A stretch of 64,000 nucleotides of DNA from Corbicula japonica (lineage: Eukaryota; Mollusca; Bivalvia; Venerida; Cyrenidae): NCBI GenBank assembly GCA_038501625.1, contig JAZAYU010000126.1, positions 1,612,001 to 1,676,000 on the forward strand, read 5' to 3'. Positions within the stretch are counted from its first letter, which is position 1; each line of letters opens with the position of its first letter. A program made the translations under genes and the position numbers. The notes beneath the pieces were generated by a model. The model worked only from the letters and a program-made list of their open reading frames with translations. It was not told where the DNA came from and ran no database searches. Of this stretch, positions 45,334 to 55,710 are shown in pieces.

Positions 45334-45642
45334 CTTAACTGGTTACCTGTTCAGAAAAGAGTTAATTCTATTACGCTAAGTCACGTTTTTAAAATCAAAC
45401 ATAATATTGCTCCTGAATACTTAAAGGAACATTTTATTCCAGCAGATTCTGTTCATTCATACAGTACACGATTTAGAGAAACTGGCTGTTACACTATTCC
45501 TAAAGTTAAAGGATTTGGCATGAAATCGTTTTCATATAATGGATGCAAACATTGGAACACTCTACCTACTTCTGTCAAAAATATCAACAAACTTGCAGAT
45601 TTTAAATTAGCTGTTAGGAAACACATGTATACAGAGTTTTAA
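45334..45642 (+). pseudogene. C-terminal fragment of a CR1/Jockey-type LINE RT
   Basis: 102 codons open to a TAA: LNWLPVQKRVNSITLSHVFK, NIAPEYLKE, YSTRFRETG, FGMKSFSYNGCKHWNTLP and FKLAVRKHMYTEF. The L-x-W-L-P-[VI]-x-x-R, then W-N-x-L-P, then F-K-x-x-[LV]-[RK]-x-H-x order is the usual C-terminus of CR1, L2 and Jockey-like RTs. It begins abruptly at the LNWLP segment, a common 5' truncation point. The 3' UTR appears to run to an ATCT microsatellite near 46105-46125. Confidence 0.8.
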
Positions 45643-46099
45643 TATTATAATGTATTTTATGTACTACATACTCTTTTATATTAGAGCCATGTGATATATG
45701 CACTGTGATAAAAATAACAAATTGTATATTGCTAGAACTTTTTGCAAACTTGTTTACTTACATTTTTACCATGCTCAATTTACTCCTGCTTTTAGAAATC
45801 AGTGTTACACCCTTTCTATGACTGTTAACTTTATCATAATATTTGAGGACCACAATGGAAATAAGGGAAATATTTTTTCCCTTTTTTGTGTCATCCTCGG
45901 TATTAATGTATTTAACATGGCAATAATAAGTGATATTTATATACATACATGCATTTTATAATAACTGATCTCATTTAAAGTCATTTTATTGTTAATCTTA
46001 TTCATGTCAATAAGTCTTAATCAATTTATGTATTTGTTGTATTGTTAACTAATTTATACTTGTTATTTAAACCATGTTTATATGCATTTTATACTGAAG

Positions 46100-46126
46100 T
46101 AAATCTATATATCTATCTATCTAATA
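46100..46126 (+). repeat. (ATCT)n tract ending the LINE 3' UTR
   Basis: TATATATCTATCTATCTAAT; short 3' tandem repeats are typical termini of CR1/L2-type LINEs. Confidence 0.7.
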
Positions 46127-46343
46127 GAAAAAAATGTTAACAACACAACATTAATAACAGGTAACCAACAAATTGGCTAAGTGCGTCAGACGACCTGATA
46201 TTCAATCAAATTTGATATTCAGTAAACCACTGACCAACTTTTGAAGATAAAATAAAAAAAAATATAACAGCAAATTACCTTTTTTGCTGACGATTTCAAA
46301 CTGCTTGAAAATTTTCAATAGACATATTGTATCTTAATCCTTT

Positions 46344-46501
46344 CCTCCATAGATACACCTTAATTGAGAGGGCGAACATTTTAGATCCAGATCAGCTGGC
46401 ACATCCGTGCCAGTGCAGATCCTGATCAGTCAGCACGGATGTGCCGCCTGATCTGGATCTACACTGGTCACACACACTCAAAAAGGCGTATATATGGAGG
46501 T
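46344..46501. mobile_element. 158-bp foldback MITE
   Basis: Two arms of about 68 bp, CCTCCATAGATACACC... and inverted ...GTATATATGGAGG, with near-perfect inner arms GATCCAGATCAG and GGCACATCCGTGC around a 22-base centre. It lies in the 3' part of the 5.7-kb transposon. Confidence 0.8.
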
Positions 46502-46789
46502 AAGGGATAAATAACAAAACATTCAAAACATCCTATAAATCCGACTAGTTTTCAGATCACAAAAATGATTTAAGTGTAGTTATTTTGATGGTAAGACTAA
46601 TTTACATCTGGACATCAAATAAGATTATGTCATTATCGATAAAAAACAGTTCGATCATAAGGTTTAGTTTTCTTGAAACCCCACATTTACATAATTATGC
46701 AACAACTCTTAAATGTTTCGTTACTTTTACTTTGTTACTAGTTCTGACTTTACTGCACGCAAGTGAACTGTCAAAAACCTTATTTACGT

Positions 46790-49046
46790 TTACTTATGTG
46801 GCAAGGAATAACAGAAAGGATGGTAATCAGCTGGAATTACTTTCTTTAATTCTTGCAGGTGCTTGTATTTGGAATCTTTGATGGGCAGCCTTTCGGGGTG
46901 GAGGGCTGGGGTCGTTCCACTCCCATTCTGGCACTTTGCCTTACGTGGAAAGTCTTGGTACTCTTCTCCGAATCCTAACTTGTATTTGATTGTGCCCTCT
47001 GTGGTGTACCTTAGAACACGTAGATCTGTCACTGTAGGGTCACCCACTCTTGTCCCAGGTCTAATGGAATTGTAAAACTTCAACTGTGTCATATCCTTGA
47101 AAAATGAGTGTGATATGTATCGTACAATGATGGTTTAGTCTACAGGAAGTAATTGCATCAACGTAGTTTTGAGGTACATATATGGACCTTTTCCTTATCT
47201 TTCTCTCTACGATACTGTGCATGGCATCGACCTCCATATTTGTATGCCCCCGTTCAAGGTGCTTTTGCGATATTGTGACCTCGTTGTCAACAGCAATCTT
47301 TAAAAGTGCATTTGATAACACCACATTTCGGTTTTGGTAAGTGCAACCATCGCTATATAAAACGATTTCCTTCACGCCTGGTTCCTGTTCTATCACGCTT
47401 TGGATGTAGTCACTAATGCATGTTGCAAATGAACTTGCTGACAGATCACCCTCTGTTTCGTTCCAAAAGTAGCAGGTAGTAGCCTTAGTTGCCAGATCCA
47501 TAACAGTAAAGTTATGGCAGGCAAGTTTTGTTTTGTAATACAATGCACTCGCTTGTAGTCTAGGACATAGAAGAACAGCTTGTAAGTCCATCGTCAGGAC
47601 AATGAATGTTACGTCATTTAATGACTTCTCTTTATCTTCAGACTTCTCTTTTCTTGCTTCCTCTTTCCTTTGTATGTGTTGTCTATATTCATCTTCTGTT
47701 ATATTTCCCACCTCAAACTCACAACATTTGTCACATCGATCTTTCTTAGGCGAGAACAAAGAAAGATTCATTTCATCAAATACCTTCGCGAAAAGGCAAT
47801 TTGATGCAGCCTTTATATTGATTGTTTAACAATTCTCAGTGTAAGCCTTATAAAGCTCCGCCTTAGTTGTAAAAACGGGTTCAAGATAAAGTTTACGGAT
47901 TGTAGACCTGCAGTAGTGTGACTCCGTCTTAGGAAGTTTCTCTAGGAACTCTTGAGCACTGATTTTCACATCAGATACTGGTTTCTCTTTATCCCGCCTT
48001 GCAGACAATAAAGAGTCTTCCTCTTGACTCACTTGTATATCATCTGTCTGACTGACAGGCGTAGCATCTGTTTGAATCACCACATCTGTGTCAGTCTGAT
48101 TCACCTGACTTTCAACACGATTCACATCCTTCCACCCGTAGGCATTTTTCTCGCCGATGCATAGGGTGTTCAAAAACATATCTTTGCACACGCGATATCT
48201 TTCCTCACCAACTTTCAGAAAATATTTATAGTGTTTCTTTTTTCGTCCAGAATTTTCTGACTTCGACTTGGCATCTGATTCTACAATTAAGTTGGTAACA
48301 TAGAGTTTCTTTTCATCCCAATTAAACTTTTTCCAGAACTGGTCGAATATTGTTTGCCTGTCTGATTCAGAAATCTGATTAAAAAACTTGACTTTGGAAT
48401 TATCACAAGCTTTTCTACAACCTCTAGGTTTCAAAACCCTCTCCTGTCTATTCTCTGTCAACATCCATTGACCCTCCGCATTTTTCTTCAAGCCTTTGTA
48501 TGCACTTCCTTCCATTCTGTATGCACTTCCTTCCATTCTGGCACGTTTTTGCCTGTATCTGTCCCATAGGTGTATGTGTTTTTCTTTCCTTCTTTTGACT
48601 GAGGTTTCGTCTGTAACGATCTCTTCATGATCTATGGTAATTTCATTCACATCTGTAGGAAAGGTTTCTGATTCAACTGAAGACTCAGTGTTATAATCAG
48701 GTTCAGCTACAGAGTCATCAAGATCTACATCACTGAATAGTTCATCATCGAATTCTTCATCATCGAACAGTTCATTGGAAGATACCAATTTAGCATTTGA
48801 ATCTTCACAGTCGAGAATTCTACTTGATGTTGATGGCCCGTCTATAAAAGCACCAAGTTCTTCGTTCAAGCACTTTCTATTTTCAACACGAATTCTAGAT
48901 TCACATTTCGCATTTTCGCAGACATTTTCAGCGTTTCCAATTTCATTTGGTAATACATTCTCAATATTGACACTATCATTTGTCTGGTTTGGGTTTAAAT
49001 TTCTTACTTCTGAACACGCTTGTGAATTATTATTCAGACACGTCAT
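46790..49046 (-). pseudogene. DDE-type transposase of the 5.7-kb element (one stop, one frameshift)
   Basis: Minus-strand frame of 662 codons (49046-47061) interrupted by a single TAA at 47828-47826, then continued by a shifted frame (47092-46790). An acidic N-terminus is followed by KPRGCRKACDNSKVKFF, FLNTLCIGEKNAYGW, LPKTESHYCRSTIRKLYL, LFSPKKDRCDKC, VLTMDLQAVLLCP (likely first catalytic Asp), YYKTKLACHNFTVMDL, TCYFWNETEG, IVLYSDGCTYQNRN (second Asp), GHTNMEVDAMHSIVERK (third acidic) and RPGTRVGDPTVTDLRVLRY. The order and motifs match the transposase-like family with the DUF7869 region found in many invertebrate genomes. It catalysed element excision and integration. Family name is from memory. 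Confidence 0.7.
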
Positions 49047-49239
49047 TTAATACACTTACTTCAGAAAGAGACTCTTCATCAGTATTTTCAGCTGATAAAT
49101 GTTCTTCGCAAGCCAACAATTTATTAGTATCTATAATGTTACTTCCCTGAATACAGTAAGTATCACTACCTTGCAGTACCTTTTTGGCTTTAATTTTTTC
49201 AAGAGCCAGCTGCACCAGATGTTTCCCTCTACATTCCAT
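49030..49239 (-). pseudogene. Fragment between zinc-finger part and transposase
   Basis: MECRGKHLVQLALEKIKAKK and an acidic Ser-rich tail, overlapping the transposase frame by 17 bases. Possibly an exon or shifted frame of the same protein. Confidence 0.35.
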
Positions 49240-49261
49240 AGCTTTGCTTCAACACTTTAGA

Positions 49262-49769
49262 CTAGCATCCGTTTATACAATATGGGTGGAACTTCATTTC
49301 AACGGTACTGTGCTGCCCATTAACATTTTCAATGACAACATATCTGGGCGTTGTTTCTCTATATAGGGCATAATAACAATCATTAAGAAAATTGTACTGT
49401 TGGCAATTATTGGAATATTTGCCAGTTTCTCTTTTTATTATGCTGGTTAAAATGTGTTGAGGTTCATACCCGTCTTGAGGACACCTCAACCATTTACTGC
49501 ACATCCTCGCAAAAAGCACAGTAAAATCGTAAACCAATCTCCTCTTCTATTAGATCCAAAGGCAGGTCAAAAACACACTTCAAATGATAGCGTAGTCTAC
49601 AACCACAACAAAACAGCCACACGTCGCCGTTCGAGTCGGTAAGAAATATTGTCTCTCCTGAAAGTAACTGTTCTTCAAGTGTCACTGGGTTTTTGGCTTC
49701 CTCTTTACAGTTGTCACACGACCATGCAGCATAAAAATCTGTCAGTGAGGAATCTGAGTCAGACATCAT
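49262..49769 (-). pseudogene. Zinc-finger (PHD-like) N-terminal part of the transposon protein
   Basis: The frame 49769-49494 reads SCDNCKEEAKN, then WLFCCGCRLRYHLKCVFDLP and FYCAFCEDVQ, giving a C-x2-C, C-x-C (C-x2-C), H-x2-C, C-x2-C pattern like a PHD finger. A second frame (49537-49262) adds KWLRCPQDGYEP and NCQQYNFLNDCYYAL. The overlap of the two frames suggests an intron or frameshift. PHD-like fingers are common accessories of DNA transposon proteins. Confidence 0.5.
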
Positions 49770-50478
49770 TCCGACCTATTGAAAGGATAATTAATGATAT
49801 GAGACAATACTTTAGTTATATACATTAAGTAAACCAAAATACTTTAAGGATTTTGCTTAGTTCCTGTTACTATCTAAATATATTCAAATCAAAATATCGT
49901 ATATGACGAATGCAACTTAATGATATTCGCATAATCACTAGGATCAAAACCTCGTATTTCGTAATAGCAATACCTTAAACACTTTTAAAAATACTCCGCC
50001 TTATTACATAAAAAGCCGTCTTAACAACTATTATGCCTTTTGCATCATAAACGACTACATTATTTTTATATATTTTTGACCGATTTGAAAGTTTTTCAAC
50101 AAAATGTCTTGCTTAATATGTTTTGTTGTTTTTATTAGAGTAAATGTTAATCAGGCGTCGGCAATCTGCTAAAATACCATTTATTAATTAAAATATATTA
50201 TATTAATAGACATTGTTACCTCTCATCCTCTAAAAATATCCACAATCCCTGTTGTAATAAACAATCACAATGTTGAATAAGGAATGGCAGACTCACTTGT
50301 AAAATACGAGGTTTCGAACTTAGGAAATATCCACCAATCAGAATACGATGTTTAAACACATAAGTTAGACTATCTTGGACCTTTCCCATTGGCGTAGAAG
50401 TGCGAGATTTTGACAGGTTGCGCGCTAGTTTTTCAGTATTCCCGCATTGCTAAAAAGTGATTTTCTGAAAATTTGGTA

Positions 50479-50506
50479 GATACGAGGTTTTGATATTAGG
50501 CCGACG
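50479..50506. repeat. Right TIR of the 5.7-kb transposon
   Basis: Perfect inverted match to 44790-44817. Extra subterminal copies of the core AAAACCTCGTAT lie at about 49945 and, inverted, about 50303, only at this (promoter) end. Confidence 0.9.
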
Positions 50507-50730
50507 TTATCTCATTTATAAATACCGTAAAACTTGTTTGTTTTTTTTCAAGAATTGAAGCGTGAGACATATATTATTTAAAAATGTATACATAATTTAA
50601 GGGAAAAAAGAGGCCATTACGACGAAGAATATAAATTTTTACGATTAACTATTATTTAATTTAATAACTTCTATTTTATGCAATGATGAAGACAATAAAA
50701 TAGCAATACATATTTTAAAATATACGCTTT

Positions 50731-51030
50731 GTAGGCATATCTTCACCTCAACTCCTCATTTTCGGGAAACAATAGCATTTAATTTCATCTTTGAAAATGC
50801 ATATGTTTGAAGTATTTGCAAAATGAATCTACACTGCCTTTGTTAAAAAATATTTATTTATTGCGATAAATATTTGAGTTGTAGGCATATCTTCACCTCA
50901 ACTCCTCATTTTCGGGAAACAATAGCATTTAATTTCATCTTTGAAAATGCATATGTTTGAAGTATTTGCAAAATGAATCTACACTGCCTTTGTTAAAAAA
51001 TATTTATTTATTGCGATAAATATTTGAGTT
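50731..51030 (+). repeat. Exact 150-bp tandem duplication
   Basis: 50731-50880 and 50881-51030 appear identical base for base, starting GTAGGCATATCTTCACCTCA. Very recent duplication or an assembly artefact. Confidence 0.92.
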
Positions 51031-51698
51031 GTGCATTTGCACAAAGTTTCAACTTTCTTTCTTGCACTTTTTATTTAACATTTTCTTATATTAATATACG
51101 TTTTTCTAGTCGGTCATATAATATTTCGACTTATAAATTATTGGCCAAAAATGTGGTCCAAAGGAAATGCATCCTTGCAGCCAAAGTGAACACATTAAAT
51201 TATTAAAATTATTGATGTTTGACGGACCATTGCGTGGCCACAGAAAGTTATTTCAATATAGTAGTATGCTAGAAAACATCTTTAGAATTTCGTCAAATTT
51301 AATGCTAAAATTTTATTATTTTCAACACTTCAATCACTTTGGGAATTTCTCTGAGTGCTCTAAAGGATAGTAATATGTTTTATAAAATGTACTACAACAT
51401 ACATTACTAACTGTTAGAAAGTTCTATACTAGCCCAAATTTCTAAACCGCCACCTAATATAAGTGGAATTTTCTAAATCGTCTTGTAAGCTATTCTAAAG
51501 AAAATTGGGATGAAGAATAATGAATATAAGACACACACATCAGTTAAATAATTTTTGTAAAACGTAATGATTTCATTTGGAAAATTAACTGGAAATCATC
51601 AATGTGCCGAAATTCATTTTCACAAAAACACCAACATTTAAGCACACAGTTTTAATAGCGAGCATGTCAACCTTACGCTTGAATGACGGTTAAACAAC

Positions 51699-52261
51699 TG
51701 ACGAGTCCCGATTACATTTGCGGCGGTCTGATGGTCGCGCCAGGGTATATCGTCGCCGCCGCGAGCGATTCCATGATGCATGTGTGGTGGAGAAGGATCC
51801 GTATGGTTGGAGGGACTGTTATGATCTGGGCCGGCTTCTCTCTACACGCGAAGACCAACGCAATAGTGATTGATGGAAACCTTAACGCTGCCAGACATCA
51901 AAATGAAATTCTGCGCCCTGTTGCCGTTCCTCACATACGAGAAAACAGAAGTATGATATTGATGCAGGACAATGCACAGCCGCACACAGCTAGGGCGACT
52001 CTTCAATTATTGCAAGACAACAACGTCAGGGCCCTTGATTGCCCAGCTTGTAGCCTAGATCTCAATCTTATTGAGCATGTCTTGGACGAGGTAGACCGGT
52101 GAGTTCGTCAACGCGTACCTTATGTTGATCTTGCCCATCTGGCCGACGTCATCAATTGCTGGGATAGCATTAGCCAGCGATACCTCCATAACTATGCGAA
52201 GTCGATGAAGACCCGATGTTTAGCCGTCATTCAAGCGGAAGGTGGTCACACTCGCTATTAA
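51699..52261 (+). pseudogene. Tc1-like DDE transposase, N-terminally deleted and shifted
   Basis: First frame: LTDESRLHLRRSDGRARVYR (first catalytic Asp) to VVEKDPYG; a frameshift near 51805 leads to GTVMIWAGFSLHAKTNAIV, NLNAARHQNEILRPVAVP, LMQDNAQPHTARAT (second Asp) and CSLDLNLIEHVLDEVDR (third, Glu). A TGA at 52100 replaces the Arg of D-R-R, then the frame continues to a TAA. The spacing from second Asp to Glu fits DD34E. The HTH DNA-binding domain is missing; the left TIR runs straight into the catalytic part. Confidence 0.85.
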
Positions 52262-52310
52262 AACTGTCTGCTTAAATGTTGATGTTTTTTGTGAAAATGA
52301 ATTTCGGAAC

Positions 52311-52769
52311 CTTTTTATCCCTGTCATCGTGTTCTTGCTGATTTTACTTCGGGTGCTCTGGTCTCTGTAAGATCATTGAGTACCCGCCCTTTGGCTTAGC
52401 AATGCTATTAAATTCTTATGTTTATATGTTTGTATGCTTTTGCATGCAACATTGTTGAGCTGATGGGTGGGTTGGAGTTATTTCACCAAGACAATTTGTA
52501 CTTGTTTTGTGATACGAGAACCTGTTGGGGCAAGTGTGAGGTTGGTGCACCCCAGACCTGGTTTAAACCCCCAGTGGCAATTTGTTTTGCCACTGACCGT
52601 TCCAAGGCGGTAACCCCTCCGGTTCTCACTTCCGTTATTTGTTTGTGGCGTCCATTTTGAAACTGATTTTTGTAATACCATGCTCTCTTTTCCTCTCTAC
52701 TTTTTGGCTGTGTGGGGAGGCTGTGTATGCTGGATGTGGCCATTCCTGATATGCATATTTCATTTTTTT
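52311..52769 (+). mobile_element. Penelope-like retroelement fragment K, nested in the Tc1 right TIR
   Basis: 459 bp from ATCCCTGTCATCGTGTTCTT to GATATGCATATTTCATTT. Comparison with the uninterrupted left TIR shows the TIR sequence is split between GGAAC and ATTGAT. Confidence 0.88.
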
Positions 52770-53043
52770 ATTGATTTGCAGCTAATTTTCTAAATGAAAT
52801 CATTATGTTTAAAAAAAATAATTTTACTGATGTGTGTGTCTTATATTCATTATTCTTCATCCCAATTTTTTTTAGAATAGCTTACAAAAAGACTTAGAAA
52901 GTCCACTTATATTAGATGGCGGTTTAGAAATTTGGGCTAGTATATAATAAGATGTTTTGAGTACACAGGGTTAAGTTGATGTGGAACCATTCAATAAATG
53001 TGATCAGGAACGCATCACAACTAAAATGTATTTGATATTTTAG

Positions 53044-53199
53044 ATCCAGCTCGAAACAGAATACTGTAAGGGAGGTCGAGTTTGTATGTGTGGCATAACA
53101 TACAGAAACGGTATCGAGATTTACACGATAAACTACTGTTCTGGAGTAAAGAGACAATCACAAGTATACGGAGTGAAGAAAGCGTATAACCCAAATTAT
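53044..53199 (+). CDS. Exon 18: VWD-like module, central cysteine segment
   Basis: A 52-codon phase 0 exon between ATTTTAG and GTAAAC. It reads LETEYCKGGRVCMCGITY, RNGIEIYTINYC and GVKKAYNPNY. C-x5-C-x-C-G-[IV]-x-x-R-x-G is a strong VWD or VWDE signature. The exon starts only about 100 bp after the right end of a decayed Tc1 element. Confidence 0.72.
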
Positions 53200-53759
53200 G
53201 TAAACATTAACATTAGTTATTTGACTTATTACTTTTAATTGAAACTTTTACGTGAAGTAAATGATAGTTGAGTATAGCTTTGATTGGAAATAATACAACA
53301 GTTGCAGCATGATTTGATTTTATTTTACTTAATGATCATAATTGTCTATTTCTCATCTTTCAACGGCAGAACACCTTAAATATTCTCCAAAACAGTTTAG
53401 AATATTGAAATAAAGCCTAACTAGGAAACAAACTTTGGTTGCCGAAAACTTTAAATAAACCTTAAAAACTTTGGTTTGTAAACGTGGAAAACTGTTTATT
53501 CAATATGAAATTTTATACTTCTTCCTCGTGGATCAGTTTTACATAAAAATATTATTTGTTTAATCAGAACTCGATTAGTCAAGCTCAAAAGCCGGTTACT
53601 GAATCAATATTGCGTTTGACAGCAAACATTTTATTCAAAACGTTAAACACTTGCTGTGAATGTAAATAAAAACGTAATAGAACGGGAATGGTAATAAAAA
53701 TAAATAGACCGCCCTCGTTTTACATTTTCCAATAAATATTACCTTAAATTTGTATAAGT

Positions 53760-54130
53760 CGCTGTCGTACAGGTTCGATTCTCAATGTGGGCTTCTAATC
53801 ATTCTTTGTTGAGACCATGGAATTATTTCTACCTGTCCTTGAAAATCATAGCGATTTTAACAGGCGTAGTATTAGAGTGCTCACACACTAACACTGAATA
53901 AAGATAATGCAAAAATACAGTCATGGTAAAATACATATTTTACATGTTTATTACATATACGTGTAAAGAAATTCTAAGGTTTACTTAAAATGTTCCTCAC
54001 ACGCCCTTAAAAAACTATAAATAGTAAATTCTTTCGTGCATATATAATTAAACTAGACTAAGTGTAAAAATTTAGGATGAAAATAAAAAAAAAACATGTA
54101 TTAAAATATTATTCGTATTCTACTTGGTAA
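53760..54130 (+). repeat. Duplicated segment, copy 1
   Basis: Uninterrupted copy of a sequence with AATAAAGATAATGCAAAAAT, CATGTTTATTACATATACG and GTTCCTCACACGCCCTTAA; the second copy is at 54290-55350. Confidence 0.85.
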
Positions 54131-54289
54131 CACCAAACGTTTATTTTAAATTTGACGGCTATCGGCGACAGAGTTTATAATTTTGTTCTTCAGTTACCAA
54201 ATTCAGGTTTTATTAACATAAACGCGGACACATCACTGTTTTAAAGAATATTATCTCAGATTTTCATAATATTAATGTTTGAAACCATG

Positions 54290-55350
54290 TAATCATTTCT
54301 ACCCGGCCTAGAGAAACACAGCTATTTTAACAGGCATCGTATTAAAGTGCTTACACACTTACACTGAATAAAGATAATGCAAAAATACAGTCATGGTAAA
54401 ATACATATTTTGCATGTTTATTGCATATACGTGTACAGAAATTCTAAAAAAAAATACTTGCATATCAGGAATCGCCACACTCAAAAAACACAGCCTCCCC
54501 ACGCAGCAAAAAAGAAGAGAGGAAGAGAAAGAGCGCATGTTTTATATACGTATGTCAAAATAGGACGCCACAAACAATTAACGAAGAAGAGAACCTTTGG
54601 GAATACCGCCTTGGAACGGTCATTGGCAAAACAAATTGCCACTGGGGGTTTAAACCAGGTTCTAGGGTGCACCAACCTCACACTTGCCCCAACAGGTTCT
54701 CGCATTACAAAACAAGTACAAATTGTCTTGGTGAGATAACTCCAACCCATCCATCAGCCCAACAATGTTGAATGCAACAGCATACAAACATATAAACATA
54801 AGAATTTAATAGCATTGCAAAGCCAAAGGGTGGGTACTCAATGATCTTACCGAGACCAGAGCTCCTGGAGTAAAATCAGCAAGAACACGATGACAGGGAT
54901 AAAAGAAACAAATCGAGCTTCTAGGTTCTTTTAAGAAAAGACTTCCCCATAAACCTTCATAAACTCTTAAATCCCTGCCACCGTCGTGCAACCAAAGAGG
55001 TAAGCAAAATAATCAACTGTAGATGGGTTAATCACCAGGCCTGCAGAGCTCTGTAAAATATCATGTTGGTAACCTTTCTTTTTAAATTTACAGATGGTTT
55101 TTACGAATAACCGGGAGAAAATAACATCGTCTTTTATCTTTTTAAGTTTATAAATTAAATCTCCATAAAAAAACTGGCTGTGAAATACCTTGTTGCAAAA
55201 GTGATTTTAAACTGCACCTGTATTTAAAATGTTCCTCACACACCCTTAATAAACTATAAATAGTAAATTCTTCCGTGCATACATAATTTAACTAGACTAA
55301 GTGTAAATATTTAGGATAAAAAAAAACATGTATTAAAACACTATTCGTAT
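54290..55350 (+). repeat. Duplicated segment, copy 2, interrupted
   Basis: About 90 percent or more similar by eye to copy 1 on both sides of Penelope-like fragment L, which separates AGAAATTCTAA from AAAATGTTCCTCACAC. Confidence 0.85.
54448..55226 (-). mobile_element. Penelope-like retroelement fragment L
   Basis: Inverted copy, about 780 bp: GCATATCAGGAATCGCCACA at one end, the conserved CCGCCTTGGAACGGTCA block, and remains of the RT C-terminus up to the equivalent of the KYRCSLKSLL segment. It entered the second duplicated segment after the duplication. Confidence 0.9.
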
Positions 55351-55492
55351 TATAATATTAAAGTTTATCTGATTGTGACAGGACTTCTTAATGATTCCAT
55401 GCCATTGTATAATGAATAAGCTTAGCTTTTGAGTAACAATATTTAAATATTAAGAAACGTATTTTTAAATAATTCTTCTTTTATTCTTGCAG

Positions 55493-55710
55493 AAACAATA
55501 CCTTAAATTTTATCTTTTAAAGGTCACATTTATTGATGGGACGTCTCTATCTATATATGCGCCTGTAGGATTAATAATGAACATTTATGTCGGGCAAAAA
55601 CAAAGCAATGAGATTAATGCCGAGGGGTTGTGTATCTTCAGCAATGATTCTTATCGACTTCGGGATGGCAGAATACAAAAAACAAACAACGGATTCTTGT
55701 CAAGCTGGAG
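55493..55710 (+). CDS. Exon 19: C-terminal part of the VWD-like module
   Basis: A 218-bp exon between TTGCAG and GTAGGA, in phase 0 and out phase 2. Strands around SLSIYAPVG and the motif NAEGLCIFSND correspond to the x-T-x-G-L-C-G-x-F-D/S-N-[ND] loop that ends VWD domains; here the usual Gly after Cys is Ile. It ends FLSSWR, the Arg being split with the next exon; F-x-x-S-W-R-V is the usual exit from VWD in VWDE proteins. Confidence 0.72.

Larger units (their letters stand above)
44790..50506 (-). mobile_element. 5.7-kb DNA transposon with DDE-type transposase (Sola-like?)
   Basis: 28-bp TIRs beginning CGTCGGCCTAATATCAAAAC (44790-44817) are perfectly matched inverted at 50479-50506, and a 4-bp duplication TTAT sits outside each (44786-44789, 50507-50510). 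The minus strand encodes a zinc-finger N-terminal segment and a transposase-like protein. Four-base target duplications occur in Sola transposons, but the superfamily name is my inference. The 3' part of the element contains a LINE 3' end (45330-46130) and a foldback MITE (46344-46501). It lies in the intron between exons 17 and 18. Confidence 0.82.
51427..52942 (+). mobile_element. Decayed Tc1/mariner element with long TIRs, carrying a Penelope-like insertion
   Basis: TIRs of about 235 bp: TACTAGCCCAAATTTCTAAA on the left (51427) and its complement ending TTTGGGCTAGTA at 52942, with TA outside both. The inner parts, CATTTTCACAAAAACACCAA on the left and TTTTTTGTGAAAATGAATTT on the right, also match. 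Removing the 459-bp fragment K (52311-52769) leaves about 1.06 kb, so internal sequence has been lost. Confidence 0.85.

Noticed and set aside
44786..50510. piggyBac assignment for the 5.7-kb element
   Set aside because: The duplication is TTAT rather than TTAA, and the transposase motifs do not match piggyBac.
54377..54750. ORFs of 89-120 codons in the Penelope-like 3' UTR (both strands)
   Set aside because: The same open stretches recur in several UTR copies (also near 15.1, 29.1 and 52.5 kb) by shared ancestry, but frames are not conserved and no domain is present.
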